A stretch of DNA of 64,000 bases from Polaromonas sp. A23 (GCF_002001015.1 NZ_MUNO01000022.1:308849-372848), one strand, 5' to 3'. Shown: positions 53,648-63,040, counted from the stretch's first letter. The notes: generated from the sequence alone by a model not told the origin. Translations and numbers: made by a program.

Positions 53648-55114
53648 ATGAGTTTTGATCTGGTTCTCTTCGGCGGAACCGGTGACCTGACCTGGCGCAA
53701 GTTGATGCCCGCCCTGTTCCAGGCCTTTCGTCACGGTTCGCTGCCCAAGGAAGGCCGGATTGTCGGCGTGGGGCGTGAGGCCATGAGCGACGCGCAATAC
53801 CGAGAGCTGATCCGTTCACGTTTTGACAGCGTGGAGCTGGCCAAACGCCCGACCGGCGATGAGTTCGAGCGTTTTGCGGCCCTGCTCCATTACCTGCGCA
53901 TGGACCTGTCCGAGCCGGCCGACTATCAGCAACTGGCGAGCCTGCTCCAGGCACGACAGGCCGGCACCGTGGTGATGTACCTGGCTACCGCGCCTGCGCT
54001 GTTCACGGGCATTTGCGAAAACATGGCGGCCGTCGGCCTCAATGGCCCGCAAACCCGCGTGGTGCTGGAAAAACCGCTGGGCCACGACCTGGCTTCCAAC
54101 CGCGCCATCAATGAGGCCGTGCTTCGTGTGCTGCCCGAGAAACAGATTTTTCGCATCGACCACTACCTGGGCAAGCCTTCGGTGCAGAACCTGTTCGCTC
54201 TGCGTTTTGGAAATTCCCTGTTCGAGCCGCTGTGGCGCCGCGAGACCATTGCCAATATCCAGATCACGATTGCCGAAGAGCTGGGCGTGGAAAAACGTGG
54301 AGCGTTCTACGACAGCACAGGGGCCCTGCGCGACATGGTTCAGAACCATGCCCTGCAACTTCTGTGCGCCATCGGCATGGAGCCACCCATTAACTCCCAC
54401 GCTGATGCCATTCGCGACGAAAAACTCAAGGTGTTGCGTTCGCTGAAGGCATGGACTCCTGAAACACTGAAGCAGCATGTGATCCGGGGCCAGTACGCCG
54501 CCGGAAACATCGACGGAGAACCGGTCAAGGGTTATTTGCAGGAAACCGGTGTGAACCCTGAAAGCCGAACAGAAACCTTTGTTGCCCTGCGTGCCGAAAT
54601 TGCCAACTGGCGTTGGGCCGGCGTTCCGTTTTACATTCGCACCGGCAAGCGCCTGGCTGATCGCGACGCACACATCGAGGTAAACTTCCGGCCGACCCCT
54701 CACGCCATCTTCAAGTCGCCGCAAGGCGCGGGCAACCGGCTGGTCATCAACCTGCAACCCAAGGACGGTCTGGAATTGCACTTGCTGGCCCAGGGGCAGG
54801 ACAACCGGCAGGGCGCGCGGACAGCCAGCCAGACCCTGGCCCCCGTGCAACTTGACCTCGACTTTGACAAACGCTTCGGCACCGAACGCGTGGGCGCCTA
54901 CGAGCGCCTGCTGCTGGACGTGATCGACGGCAGGTTGAACCTGTTTGTGCGCAGTGACGAGCAGGAAGAAGCCTGGCGCTGGGTCGAACCTGTCCTCGAT
55001 GCCTGGAAGCATGACGCGGTCGGCCCGCGACCCTACACCGCGGGCACCTGGGGGCCCAGCGCATCGAGCGCCATGATTGCGCGGGATAACCACTGGTGGA
55101 GCGAAGAGAGTTGA
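53648..55114 (+). CDS. zwf: Glucose-6-phosphate 1-dehydrogenase
   Basis: A 488 aa enzyme oxidising glucose-6-phosphate to 6-phosphogluconolactone with NADP. The nucleotide-binding LVLFGGTGDLTWRKLMPALF starts the protein; the active site is RIDHYLGK at about 170-176, and FYIRTGKRL lies in the C-terminal domain. Asp-Leu-Thr-Trp replaces the commoner DLAXRK spacing at residue 13-17, still acceptable. CAGGAG lies upstream. It is followed by hexR and divergent from tal-pgi. Confidence 0.97.
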   Translation: MSFDLVLFGGTGDLTWRKLMPALFQAFRHGSLPKEGRIVGVGREAMSDAQYRELIRSRFDSVELAKRPTGDEFERFAALLHYLRMDLSEPADYQQLASLLQARQAGTVVMYLATAPALFTGICENMAAVGLNGPQTRVVLEKPLGHDLASNRAINEAVLRVLPEKQIFRIDHYLGKPSVQNLFALRFGNSLFEPLWRRETIANIQITIAEELGVEKRGAFYDSTGALRDMVQNHALQLLCAIGMEPPINSHADAIRDEKLKVLRSLKAWTPETLKQHVIRGQYAAGNIDGEPVKGYLQETGVNPESRTETFVALRAEIANWRWAGVPFYIRTGKRLADRDAHIEVNFRPTPHAIFKSPQGAGNRLVINLQPKDGLELHLLAQGQDNRQGARTASQTLAPVQLDLDFDKRFGTERVGAYERLLLDVIDGRLNLFVRSDEQEEAWRWVEPVLDAWKHDAVGPRPYTAGTWGPSASSAMIARDNHWWSEES

Positions 55115-55200
55115 CCCCCACGCTTGTCGCTTCGCGTACTGCGCTGCCCCCCGGGGGGGCCGCTGCGCCTGCGGGCCGGCAGAGCCGGACCCGCGGCCCC
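55115..55200. repeat. Dispersed GC-rich repeat, copy in zwf-hexR gap
   Basis: Begins just after the zwf stop and runs to CCGCGGCCCC, with a C-run/G-run palindrome in the centre. It is the inverted counterpart of 4641-4728. Confidence 0.75.
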
Positions 55201-55252
55201 TGCTTGGAATACGCCACCAGGAGCGTAGTTCGCGACGTTTGGGGCTCATCCA

Positions 55253-56101
55253 GTGCTTGACCGCATCAAGGCCTGTCTGCCTTCGCTGGCGCCGGCCGAG
55301 CAGCGTGTGGCGCACTTGGTGCTTAGCGATGCGCGGGCCTTTGCCAATCTGCCTGTCACCGAGTTGGCCGCGCGCGCCCGGGTCAGCAAACCGACGGTGA
55401 TTCGTTTTTGCCGCAGCGTGGGTTATGACGGGCTGTCGGACTTCAAGCTGAAGCTGGCCGGCAACGTGAGTGAAGGCGTGCCGTTTATCCACCGCAGCGT
55501 TGATGCCGATGACAAGACCAGTGACGTTCTGGTCAAAGTGATCGACAACACAGTAGCGGCCTTCCTCAAGTATCGCAATGACGCCAGCTCGGCCCTGATT
55601 GAAAGAGCAGCCCTCGCCCTGGTATCCGCCTACAAGCATGGCCACCGTATCGAATTTTTCGGCGTTGGCAACTCGGGCATCGTGGCGCAGGATGCGCAGC
55701 ACAAATTCTTCCGTCTTGGCGTGCACGCCATCGCCTACAGCGACGGCCACTTGCAGGTGATGAGTGCTTCGCTGCTCAAGCCCGGTGATTGCGTGGTGAT
55801 CATCTCCAACTCCGGACGCACACGTGACCTGATGGACGCCTGCGACATTGCCCGCAGGAACGGGGCCACCACCATTGTCATCACCGCCAGTGGCACGCCC
55901 CTTGGCACCGCCGGGCACATCCATCTGGCAGCCGACCATCCCGAGGGCTATGACCGCTACAGCCCCATGGTGTCCCGCCTGCTGCACCTGATGATCATCG
56001 ACATCCTGGCCACCACGGTGGCGCTGCGTATTGGTGGCGACAAGCTGCAGCCTCTACTCAAGGAAATGAAGAATAATTTGCGGAGCAAGCGGTACGCCTG
56101 A
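55253..56101 (+). CDS. hexR: RpiR-family transcriptional regulator, HexR-like
   Basis: A 282 aa repressor with an N-terminal helix-turn-helix (LPVTELAARARVSKPTVIRFCRSVGYDGLSDFK) and a C-terminal SIS sugar-phosphate domain (RIEFFGVGNSGIVAQDAQHKFFRLG, VVIISNSGRTRDLMDAC). In other proteobacteria HexR is released by 2-keto-3-deoxy-6-phosphogluconate and controls zwf and central sugar genes. Start is GTG 55253 with GGGG upstream. Its position next to zwf and the candidate operator support the name. Confidence 0.9.
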   Translation: MLDRIKACLPSLAPAEQRVAHLVLSDARAFANLPVTELAARARVSKPTVIRFCRSVGYDGLSDFKLKLAGNVSEGVPFIHRSVDADDKTSDVLVKVIDNTVAAFLKYRNDASSALIERAALALVSAYKHGHRIEFFGVGNSGIVAQDAQHKFFRLGVHAIAYSDGHLQVMSASLLKPGDCVVIISNSGRTRDLMDACDIARRNGATTIVITASGTPLGTAGHIHLAADHPEGYDRYSPMVSRLLHLMIIDILATTVALRIGGDKLQPLLKEMKNNLRSKRYA

Positions 56102-56156
56102 GGTTTTTCGTTGTGTTCGGGCTGAGCTTGCCGAAACCGTCTTTGTCTTCAGTATT

Positions 56157-56205
56157 TGTGGTTTGCCAGGGAGCCGCAGGTTGCCCGGCTTGTAGGCAAA
56201 CCACA
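56157..56205. repeat. Long inverted repeat downstream of hexR
   Basis: An 11-bp perfect stem TGTGGTTTGCC / GGCAAACCACA encloses AGCCG/CGGCT. The gap 56102-56406 holds no gene. It also has a palindrome-like GATC-rich repeat around 56229-56263 and dispersed repeat copy 7. The hairpin may end the zwf-hexR transcript, although no T-run follows. Confidence 0.6.
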
Positions 56206-56291
56206 ACAGCTAGAACCACGCAAGTAGTCAGAAAACATGGATCTCGGATCAAGTCCGGGATGACAAGCCGGATGAACGGAAGATTCAGTTC

Positions 56292-56346
56292 GCTATTAAT
56301 TCAGTAGCTGCTTACGACCGCCGAATAAGGGCTAGAGGCCTTTTTT
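56292..56346. repeat. Dispersed palindromic repeat (copy 7)
   Basis: GCTATTAATTCAGTAGCTGC, then AATAAGGGCTAGAGGCC and six T. This copy shows the full repeat with a terminator-like T-run. Confidence 0.72.
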
Positions 56347-56406
56347 ACAAGAAACTTTCGCCCAAGGCGTTGAATCACTCCAATTCACACCAACCCGCAG
56401 ACCATA

Positions 56407-57198
56407 ATGTCCACTGTCATGATTCTTGCATGGCAGAGTTCCATGCTTTTCAAATTCCTGCTTCAACTCACCGCCAGAAACCGCACGCGCCGCAGCAACC
56501 GGCAATTCGGCGGCATCCTGGCTTTTGTGGCCGGGGCCATCAATGCCGGCGGCTTTCTCGCTGTGCAGCGCTACACCTCACACATGACAGGCATCGTCTC
56601 GGCCATTGCCGACGACCTGGTGGTGGGCAGCATCACTCTGGCATTGGCCGGCCTGGTGAGCCTGTCGGCCTTTATTGCCGGCGCCATCACCACCACGCTG
56701 CTCATCAGCTGGGCGCGCCGCCAGGAATTGCGTAGCAAGTACGCGCTGGCGCTGCTACTGGAAGCGGCCCTGCTGCTGATTTTTGGCCTGGTGGGTGCCA
56801 ACCTGAAATCATTCGCCGCCCTGCTGGTGCCGACAGCGGTGTTGCTGCTGTGTTTCATCATGGGCCTGCAAAACGCCATCATCACCAAAATCTCGAACGC
56901 GGAAATCCGCACCACCCACATGACAGGTGTAGTCACCGACCTGGGGATCGAACTGGGGCGGCTGATCTACTGGAATCAGTCAAAAAAAGCCAACAGCATC
57001 CAGTTTGTCAAGGCCAACACCGACAAGCTGTTCATTCATGCCTCCCTGCTCGGACTGTTTTTTTCCGGCGGCATCGCCGGGGCCGTTGCCTTCAAGGCCA
57101 TGGGCTTCAGCGCCACCCTGCCGATTGCCCTGCTGCTGGTGGCCATGGCCTTGCCGGCCATCTTGATGGACCTGCGCATGGCTGCGAGATCGCTGTGA
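56407..57198 (+). CDS. DUF1275 (YoaK-type) membrane protein
   Basis: A 263 aa inner-membrane protein with about six to seven helices. DUF1275 hallmarks are GGILAFVAGAINAGGFLAVQRYTSHMTGIVS and LLLCFIMGLQNAIITKISNAEIRTTHMTGVVTDLGIELG, two related halves each with the HMTG motif. The function of the family is not established. Its stop overlaps the GTG start of the next gene (GTGA). Confidence 0.9.
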   Translation: MSTVMILAWQSSMLFKFLLQLTARNRTRRSNRQFGGILAFVAGAINAGGFLAVQRYTSHMTGIVSAIADDLVVGSITLALAGLVSLSAFIAGAITTTLLISWARRQELRSKYALALLLEAALLLIFGLVGANLKSFAALLVPTAVLLLCFIMGLQNAIITKISNAEIRTTHMTGVVTDLGIELGRLIYWNQSKKANSIQFVKANTDKLFIHASLLGLFFSGGIAGAVAFKAMGFSATLPIALLLVAMALPAILMDLRMAARSL

Positions 57199-57971
57199 CA
57201 CTGGCGCCCGGCGATTTTCAGTCGCTGCAGTACATCAAGCCTTTCGTGCGCGAAGACGGCGCATCAAAGTCGCTGCATTTCACGCTGGGCGAGCTGCAAA
57301 GCCGCATGCTCACGCACCAGCCCTGGCGGTTGGATGTGGACTACACCCGCACGATGATGGGTTTTCTGCTGTTTCAGCCCGCGCCCGCCCACATCGGCAT
57401 GATCGGGCTCGGCGGCGGATCACTCGCCAAGTTCTGCTACCGGCAGTTGCCTGCGTCGCGCATCACCGTGCTGGAAATCAACCCGCATGTGATTGCGCTG
57501 CGGCGCGATTTCCAGATTCCCGATGACGACGAACGCCTGCAGGTGATTGCGGCCGACGGCGCGCTGTACCTGCAGGCCGAAAAACCGGCGTTTGATGTGT
57601 TGCTGGTGGACGGCTTTGACCACGAGGGCCAGCCTGCGGCCTTGTGCTCACAGCGCTTTTATGACGACTGTCTTGCGGCCCTGGCAGATGGCGGTGTGCT
57701 GGTGGTCAATCTGCATGCTGACCACCCCGACTACCCGGTGCTGGCGGCGCGCATCAGCCGCAGCTTCAGCGGCAATGCGGTGGAAATCATGGCCGCAGAA
57801 AAGAGCAACGGCCTGGTGTTTGCGTGCAAGGGCCAGACCCTTTCAACACGCGCATTAAGCTTGCAGCGCAGTCTGCACAACCTGGAGGCCCAGGCGCAGC
57901 GCGATCTCAAACCCGAACTGGCGCGTGTCAGCTGGGAGATGTCACACCGAATGAGCCAGGGCGCCGGTTGA
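57195..57971 (+). CDS. Spermidine-synthase-like protein
   Basis: A 258 aa Rossmann-fold protein starting with GTG 57195. It has a SpeE-like nucleotide site (IGMIGLGGGSLAKFCYRQL), then VLEINPHVIALRRDFQIP, VIAADGALYLQ and FDVLLVDGFDHEGQPAAL. The N-terminal beta domain of true spermidine synthases is short, and the aminopropyl-acceptor residues cannot be confirmed. Some relatives methylate or act on other polyamines. Translational coupling to the DUF1275 gene suggests joint function, unknown. Confidence 0.82.
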   Translation: MTLAPGDFQSLQYIKPFVREDGASKSLHFTLGELQSRMLTHQPWRLDVDYTRTMMGFLLFQPAPAHIGMIGLGGGSLAKFCYRQLPASRITVLEINPHVIALRRDFQIPDDDERLQVIAADGALYLQAEKPAFDVLLVDGFDHEGQPAALCSQRFYDDCLAALADGGVLVVNLHADHPDYPVLAARISRSFSGNAVEIMAAEKSNGLVFACKGQTLSTRALSLQRSLHNLEAQAQRDLKPELARVSWEMSHRMSQGAG

Positions 57972-57987
57972 ACGGGCCGCCGGGTTT

Positions 57988-59295
57988 TCAAAAGCTGTCC
58001 TGCCCCCGCATCTGCACCTGGTAGCCCGGCTGCTGGAAGTTGTCGCCCGGCGCCATTTCCTGAAGCTGCTCCTGCGGCTGCGTGGCCACGGGCACTGCAT
58101 CGACCGCGAGGCTTGGCGCATTCACGGACGTGACCACCAGGTGAATGAAATGCAGCTTGGCCACCACTTCGCGTGGCAACACGAAGGGGTAGAAATCGGG
58201 CTGCCCCATGGCGCGCGACATTTCGTTCAGCAGCGTGGTGAGCTGCGTCCACTGGTTCAGGAAATCCAGAAAACCCTGGGCATGAGGATGTTCAGGCTGG
58301 TACAGCTCATCGATCGTGAAAGGCGTGAACTCGAGCTGCGCACTGTCCGGCGACAGGCCAAAACTCAGGGCAGTATCGACCGTATCGCGAATGTGCAGGT
58401 AATGGGCCCAGCACTCGGCCCAGTCTTCCCACGGATGCACGCTGGCGTAGGCACTCACGTAATGCAGCGCCCAGTCGGGCCGTGGCCCCATGTCGTAATT
58501 GTTTTGCAGACTGGCCGCGTAATCCTGGGTCTCGTCGCCAAACAGCTCCCGGAAACCCTGCATCCAGGAGGTGCCGGACACGAGCCGGTCCCAGTAGTAA
58601 TGGCCAACCTCATGGCGAAAATGTCCAAGCAGCGTGCGATAGGGCTCGTGCATGGCCTTGCGCGTGGCTTCACGGGTGGCGTCGTCGGCTTCGTTGAGAT
58701 TGAGGGTGATCAGGCCGGTATCGTGCCCGGTCAGGATGTGCGGTCCGATGTCAGGTGAACGCAGAAAGTCGAACATCAGGCCGCGTTCGGCGTCTTCACT
58801 CACCCGCGAGGCGACAGGCAAACCGAGCACCAGCAGGGCCGACACCAGGCGCCGTTTGGCCAGCTCGATCTTGCCCCACAGCTCGGCGTTGTCCGGGTGG
58901 GCCTCGTCGTTCAGATCGGGAATCGTGCGGTTCAGGCGGCAGGCCTGGCAAAGCTGTGCCTGCTGCTCATCCTCGCTGACCGGCACCAGCCAGTTGCAGG
59001 CCGCCGGGGTCTGCAGGTTCGAACAACGAAGATAGACCGCAAGCGGCGCATCGCCGCCCTTGTCCTCCTTGCCAGCGTCCGCTTCGTCGTCGTGCCAGGC
59101 CACCCAGGTATCGGGCTGCTCGCCTGGCATCAGCGGCAAGAGCCGGGCCTGCGCGGGGTCGTAGCCCAGCGGCGTGCCGCAGGCCAGGCAGGTGCTGTTC
59201 CTGAAAAATACCGGGCAACCGCACTGGCAGCGGTAGGCGCGGCCCGCCAGGTGCGGCAGGTGGGCAGGGACGGGAGAAGGGCTATCGTTCGACAA
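57988..59295 (-). CDS. Zinc-ribbon metallopeptidase-like protein (Peptidase_Mx type)
   Basis: A 435 aa predicted cytoplasmic protein. The N-terminus has a zinc ribbon (YRCQCGCPVFFRNSTCLACG) and further Cys pairs (LRCSNL, LCQACR). The C-terminal domain has the gluzincin motif HEVGH in GHFRHEVGHYYWDRL, with a downstream Glu likely in WEDWAECWAHYLH. Both domains are known together in a family of uncharacterised peptidases. The tail is Gln/Pro-rich. It converges on the spermidine-synthase-like gene. Confidence 0.88.
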   Translation of the reverse strand: MSNDSPSPVPAHLPHLAGRAYRCQCGCPVFFRNSTCLACGTPLGYDPAQARLLPLMPGEQPDTWVAWHDDEADAGKEDKGGDAPLAVYLRCSNLQTPAACNWLVPVSEDEQQAQLCQACRLNRTIPDLNDEAHPDNAELWGKIELAKRRLVSALLVLGLPVASRVSEDAERGLMFDFLRSPDIGPHILTGHDTGLITLNLNEADDATREATRKAMHEPYRTLLGHFRHEVGHYYWDRLVSGTSWMQGFRELFGDETQDYAASLQNNYDMGPRPDWALHYVSAYASVHPWEDWAECWAHYLHIRDTVDTALSFGLSPDSAQLEFTPFTIDELYQPEHPHAQGFLDFLNQWTQLTTLLNEMSRAMGQPDFYPFVLPREVVAKLHFIHLVVTSVNAPSLAVDAVPVATQPQEQLQEMAPGDNFQQPGYQVQMRGQDSF

Positions 59296-59501
59296 GGAAG
59301 TTTCTTAAAGCGCTCTACAGGCAATGCAGGTATTGCAATCAGTGCGCGTGCGGTTGTGAATCCACTGAGTTTCCCATGTTTGCCGCACCGGACGTAGCGC
59401 CCGCTTGCCTTGTTCCGCTGTCAGTCTTTGCCGACACAGCGCAGCGCCGGCGCGGGGTTTTATCATGGGGGTTCCGCTTCAAATCACTCCAAAGGAAAAC
59501 C

Positions 59502-59693
59502 ATGCCCACTTACCACGTCGAAATGATGGAAGGCCGCACCGTCGAACAGAAGAAAAAACTGGTCGCGGAAATCACCCGTGTCAGCGTCGAAATCCTGGGT
59601 GGCGTGCCCGACTCCGTCGACATCATCATCACCGACATCAAACGCGAAAACTGGGCCACCGGCGGCAAGCTTTGGTCCGAGCCGCGCGATTGA
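59502..59693 (+). CDS. 4-Oxalocrotonate tautomerase family protein
   Basis: A 63 aa tautomerase subunit starting MPTYHVEMMEGRTVEQKKKL, with the catalytic N-terminal Pro exposed after Met removal. AAGGA lies just upstream. VDIIITDIKRENWATGGKL fits the family's second half. These proteins act on enol-keto tautomers, commonly in aromatic degradation; the real substrate here is unknown. The upstream in-frame extension (42 codons) is rejected. Confidence 0.92.
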   Translation: MPTYHVEMMEGRTVEQKKKLVAEITRVSVEILGGVPDSVDIIITDIKRENWATGGKLWSEPRD

Positions 59694-59765
59694 GCCCCTG
59701 ATATTGTCCCGCTTCGCCCAGACAGAACTAAGCCGGTCTTGAGCAACCCCTCCACTCTGGAAGAA

Positions 59766-61205
59766 ATGCAGGCGCGTTACGGCGCGCGTTATCGCTGGCT
59801 GCTGTTGCTCTCGGTCATGATCGGCACCATGGCCTCGATCATGTCTTCGACCATCGTCAACGTGGCGATTCCCGACATGAGCCAGCACTTCACGCTGGGC
59901 CAGGAACGCGCGCAGTGGGTCACCTCGGGCTTCATGGTGGCCATGACGGTCTCCATGCTCACCACGCCCTGGCTGCTGGCGCGTTACGGCTACCGCCGCA
60001 CCTATGTCGGCACCATGCTGCTCCTGCTGGCCGGCGGCGTGGTCGGCGGTTTTTCCGGCAGTTTTGCGCTGGTGCTAGGTGCACGCGTGGCCGAAGGGCT
60101 GGCGGCTGGCGTGGTGCAACCGATTCCGGCAATCATCATCATGCGGGCCTTCGCGCCGCACGAGCAGGGGCGTGCCAGCGGCATCTTCGGCATGGGCGTG
60201 GTGCTGGCCCCGGCCATCGGCCCCAGCATTGGCGGGGTGCTGGTCGACCTGTTCGGCTGGCGCTCTATCTTCTTCATGGTCGTGCCTTTCTGCCTGGCCT
60301 CGCTCTGGATGGCTTACCGCTACGTGCCCGTCACCTCGCCGGGTGGCGTGGCGCCGAACCGCCAGGGCGCCACGTTGGACTGGCGCGGCCTGCTGCTGGG
60401 CGGCGCGGGCACGCTGTGCCTGCTCAACGGCATGGTGGCCCTGCACGGCGGCTCGGCGCTGGAAGCGGCGCTGCTGCTGGCCGGCGCGGCGCTGGCGCTG
60501 CTGGTTTTTGTGCTGTGGCAGCGGCGCATGGCCGCCACCGGCCGGGAGCCGCTGATGAACCTGGCGCTGTTCGGCTACCGGCCTTTCGCCATGGGCAGCA
60601 TCGTGGCCTTTATCTACGGCACGGCGCTGTTCGGCTCCACCTACCTGCTACCGGTGTACATGCAACTGGGCCTGGGCCTGTCGGCCTCGTATGTGGGTTC
60701 CATCCTGCTGCCGGCCGGGTTTGTGCTGGCCATCACGATTGCGATGGTAGGCCGGCTGGCGGACCGCCACCCCACCTATCTGCTGGTCAGCATCGGGCTG
60801 GGCCTGCTGGCGCTGTCGTTTGCGCTGATGCTGACCGTGACGCTGACCAGCGCCATCTGGCTGCTGGTGCTCTGGGCCATCCTGGGCCGCATCGGGCTGG
60901 GTTTCATTTTGCCTTCGCTCAACCTGGGCTCGCTGCGTGCGCTGGACAGCAGCTTGATCTCGCAAGGCTCGAGCGCCATCAATTTCGTGCGCATGCTGGG
61001 TGGCGCCATCGGCGTCAGCCTGTGCGGCATCGTGCTTGAATGGCGACTTGCGGCGCATGGCGATTCGCTGACTCAGGCCGCAACCAGCCCGGCGCGGCTG
61101 GCCGCCTTCAACGAGGCCTTCATGATGCTGGCGGCGCTCTGCGCGCTCGCATTGGTCGCTGCATGGGGAATACGCCAAGTTCCTGCCAGTCAAAACGGAA
61201 GCTGA
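59766..61205 (+). CDS. DHA2-family MFS drug exporter
   Basis: A 479 aa 14-helix major facilitator (EmrB/QacA type). Family text includes SIMSSTIVNVAIPDMSQHFTLGQERAQWVTSGFMVAMTV, LLARYGYRRTYVG (A motif) and GIFGMGVVLAPAIGPSIGGVLVDLFGWRSIF (C motif of proton antiporters). Start ATG 59766 is preferred; a TTG at 59739 is also open. Substrates are likely toxic organic compounds, but which cannot be told. Overlap or near-coupling with the next gene is close (3 bp). Confidence 0.92.
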   Translation: MQARYGARYRWLLLLSVMIGTMASIMSSTIVNVAIPDMSQHFTLGQERAQWVTSGFMVAMTVSMLTTPWLLARYGYRRTYVGTMLLLLAGGVVGGFSGSFALVLGARVAEGLAAGVVQPIPAIIIMRAFAPHEQGRASGIFGMGVVLAPAIGPSIGGVLVDLFGWRSIFFMVVPFCLASLWMAYRYVPVTSPGGVAPNRQGATLDWRGLLLGGAGTLCLLNGMVALHGGSALEAALLLAGAALALLVFVLWQRRMAATGREPLMNLALFGYRPFAMGSIVAFIYGTALFGSTYLLPVYMQLGLGLSASYVGSILLPAGFVLAITIAMVGRLADRHPTYLLVSIGLGLLALSFALMLTVTLTSAIWLLVLWAILGRIGLGFILPSLNLGSLRALDSSLISQGSSAINFVRMLGGAIGVSLCGIVLEWRLAAHGDSLTQAATSPARLAAFNEAFMMLAALCALALVAAWGIRQVPASQNGS

Positions 61206-61208
61206 AAC

Positions 61209-62003
61209 ATGTGTCAACTCCTCGGCATGAATTGCAATACGCCTACTGATGTGACCTTCAGCTTCAGCGGCTTTGCGCAGCGCGGCGGCAACACCGGCGA
61301 ACACGCGGACGGCTGGGGCATCGCCTTTTTTGAAGGCGGCAACGACAGCACAGGCAGCGGCAGCGACAAGGGCCTGCGCCATTTTGTCGACCACCAGTCA
61401 GCCAGCGAATCACCCGTAGCCGAACTGATACGCCGCTACCCGATCAAGAGTCGCAACGTGATTGCCCACATCCGCAAAGCCACGCAGGGCCGGGTGGCGC
61501 TGGAAAACTGTCACCCGTTTGTGCGTGAGCTCTGGGGCCGCTACTGGGTGTTTGCCCACAACGGTGACCTGAAGGATTTTTCGCCGCGCCTGCATGGCAG
61601 CTTCCGGCCAGTGGGATCAACCGACAGCGAACGTGCCTTCTGCTGGATCATGCAGGAGCTGGCCAAGTCGCACGCCGGCGTGCCCAGCGTGGAGGAGTTG
61701 ACGCTGACCCTGCGCGAGCTGGCCGCGCAGATTGCATTGCACGGCACCTTCAACTTTTTGCTGGGCAACGGCCTGGCGCTCTGGGCGCATGCATCAACCA
61801 ACCTGTATTACGTGGAACGAAAACACCCGTTTGCCCACGCCACGCTGAGCGATGAAGACCTGAGTGTGAACTTCGCCGAATACACGCAGCCGACCGACCG
61901 AGTTGCAGTGGTGGTGACAGCGCCGCTCACCACCAACGAGAACTGGGTAGCCTTTGCACCGGGCGAACTCAAGGTTTTTGCGGGTGGGGCACTGCACGCC
62001 TGA
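61209..62003 (+). CDS. Class II glutamine amidotransferase (YafJ-like)
   Basis: A 264 aa Ntn hydrolase with the catalytic Cys2 (MCQLLGMNCNTP) and GNTGEHADGWGIAFFEG, HIRKATQGRVALENCHPFVREL and FAHNGDL. The amidotransferase domain is complete and alone, as in YafJ; a partner synthase domain is absent. The role is unknown; related proteins are proposed to hydrolyse gamma-glutamyl compounds. It lies 3 bp after the MFS gene and near gshB, but on the other strand from it. Confidence 0.88.
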   Translation: MCQLLGMNCNTPTDVTFSFSGFAQRGGNTGEHADGWGIAFFEGGNDSTGSGSDKGLRHFVDHQSASESPVAELIRRYPIKSRNVIAHIRKATQGRVALENCHPFVRELWGRYWVFAHNGDLKDFSPRLHGSFRPVGSTDSERAFCWIMQELAKSHAGVPSVEELTLTLRELAAQIALHGTFNFLLGNGLALWAHASTNLYYVERKHPFAHATLSDEDLSVNFAEYTQPTDRVAVVVTAPLTTNENWVAFAPGELKVFAGGALHA

Positions 62004-62005
62004 AT

Positions 62006-62060
62006 GCTATAAAAACAGGAGCTACTTGCGCCCGATCTATAAGGGCTAGAGCCTCTTTTA
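62006..62060. repeat. Dispersed palindromic repeat (copy 8)
   Basis: GCTATAAAAACAGGAGCTAC, then TATAAGGGCTAGAGCC and TCTTTTA. The gshB stop codon (62058-62060) lies inside it. It sits between convergent genes. Confidence 0.7.
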
Positions 62061-63005
62061 TGCCTGAACTGCAGCCTCAAGCGCGTCGACGAACATCGCA
62101 GCCACATCGAAGCCGGTCTGGTCGAAAATTTCCTGGAAGCAGGTCGGGCTGGTGACGTTGATCTCGGTCACATAGTCGCCGATCACGTCCACACCGGCCA
62201 GCAGCAGGCCGCGGCTTTGAAGGATAGGGCCAAGCGCTTCAGCGATTTCACGATCACGCGTCGACAGCGGCAGCGCCACACCCTTGCCGCCGGCCGCCAG
62301 GTTGCCGCGCACTTCACTGCCCTGCGGAATGCGTGCCAGGCTGTAAGGCACACACTTCCCGCCAATGACGAGCACCCGTTTGTCACCCTTGACAATCTCG
62401 GGCAAAAACTTCTGCACCATCAGGCTTTGCGCGCCGTGGCGGTTCAACGTCTCGGTGATCGAGCCCAGGTTCAGCCCGTCCGGCCCGACACGGAAAATAC
62501 CCATACCGCCCATGCCATCCAGCGGCTTGAGGATGATGTCGCCGTGTTCGGCATGGAAGCGCTTGATGTCTTCCGGATCACGCGTCACCAGCGTAGGGCC
62601 GATGAACTGCGGGAACTCCATGATGGCGAGTTTTTCCGGATGGTCGCGCAACGCGCGCGGTTTGTTGAACACCTTCGCACCTTCGCGCTCGGCCTGCTCC
62701 AGCAAATGCGTGGCATAGAAATACTCGCTGTCAAAGGGCGGGTCCTTGCGCATGAGGACGGCGTCGAATTCCTTCAGGGCGACCTGGCGCGTGGCGCGTT
62801 CGGTGAACCAGTCTGTTGCGTCGCCTGTCAGCGTGATGTCGCGCACATGGGCCATCACCGCCGAGCCGCGCTGCCACATCAGATCCTGCTGCTCGCAGGC
62901 GCTGATGGCGTGACCGCGGCGCTGGGCCTCGCGCATCATGGCAAAAGTGGTGTCCTTGTAGGTCTTGAAGGAGGCCAGTGGGTCGGCAACAAAAAGAATG
63001 TTCAT
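62058..63005 (-). CDS. gshB: Glutathione synthetase
   Basis: A 315 aa ATP-grasp ligase joining gamma-glutamylcysteine and glycine. It begins MNILFVADPLASFKTYKDTTFAMM, with PRALRDHPEKLAIMEFPQFIGPTLVTRD and the ATP-grasp DIILKPLDGMGGMGIFRV. GGKCVPYSLARIPQGSEVRGNLAAGGKG and DVIGDYVTEINVTSPT complete the fold. ATG 63005 is used; a TTG four codons upstream is open too. Confidence 0.96.
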   Translation of the reverse strand: MNILFVADPLASFKTYKDTTFAMMREAQRRGHAISACEQQDLMWQRGSAVMAHVRDITLTGDATDWFTERATRQVALKEFDAVLMRKDPPFDSEYFYATHLLEQAEREGAKVFNKPRALRDHPEKLAIMEFPQFIGPTLVTRDPEDIKRFHAEHGDIILKPLDGMGGMGIFRVGPDGLNLGSITETLNRHGAQSLMVQKFLPEIVKGDKRVLVIGGKCVPYSLARIPQGSEVRGNLAAGGKGVALPLSTRDREIAEALGPILQSRGLLLAGVDVIGDYVTEINVTSPTCFQEIFDQTGFDVAAMFVDALEAAVQA

Positions 63006-63040
63006 GAACGGGAGCAATCAATAAAGGATTCGGAGGCCGC

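Noticed and set aside
53816..55987. 723-codon open frame on the minus strand
   Set aside because: It is antisense to zwf and hexR and crosses the gap between them; both sense genes have complete family motifs.
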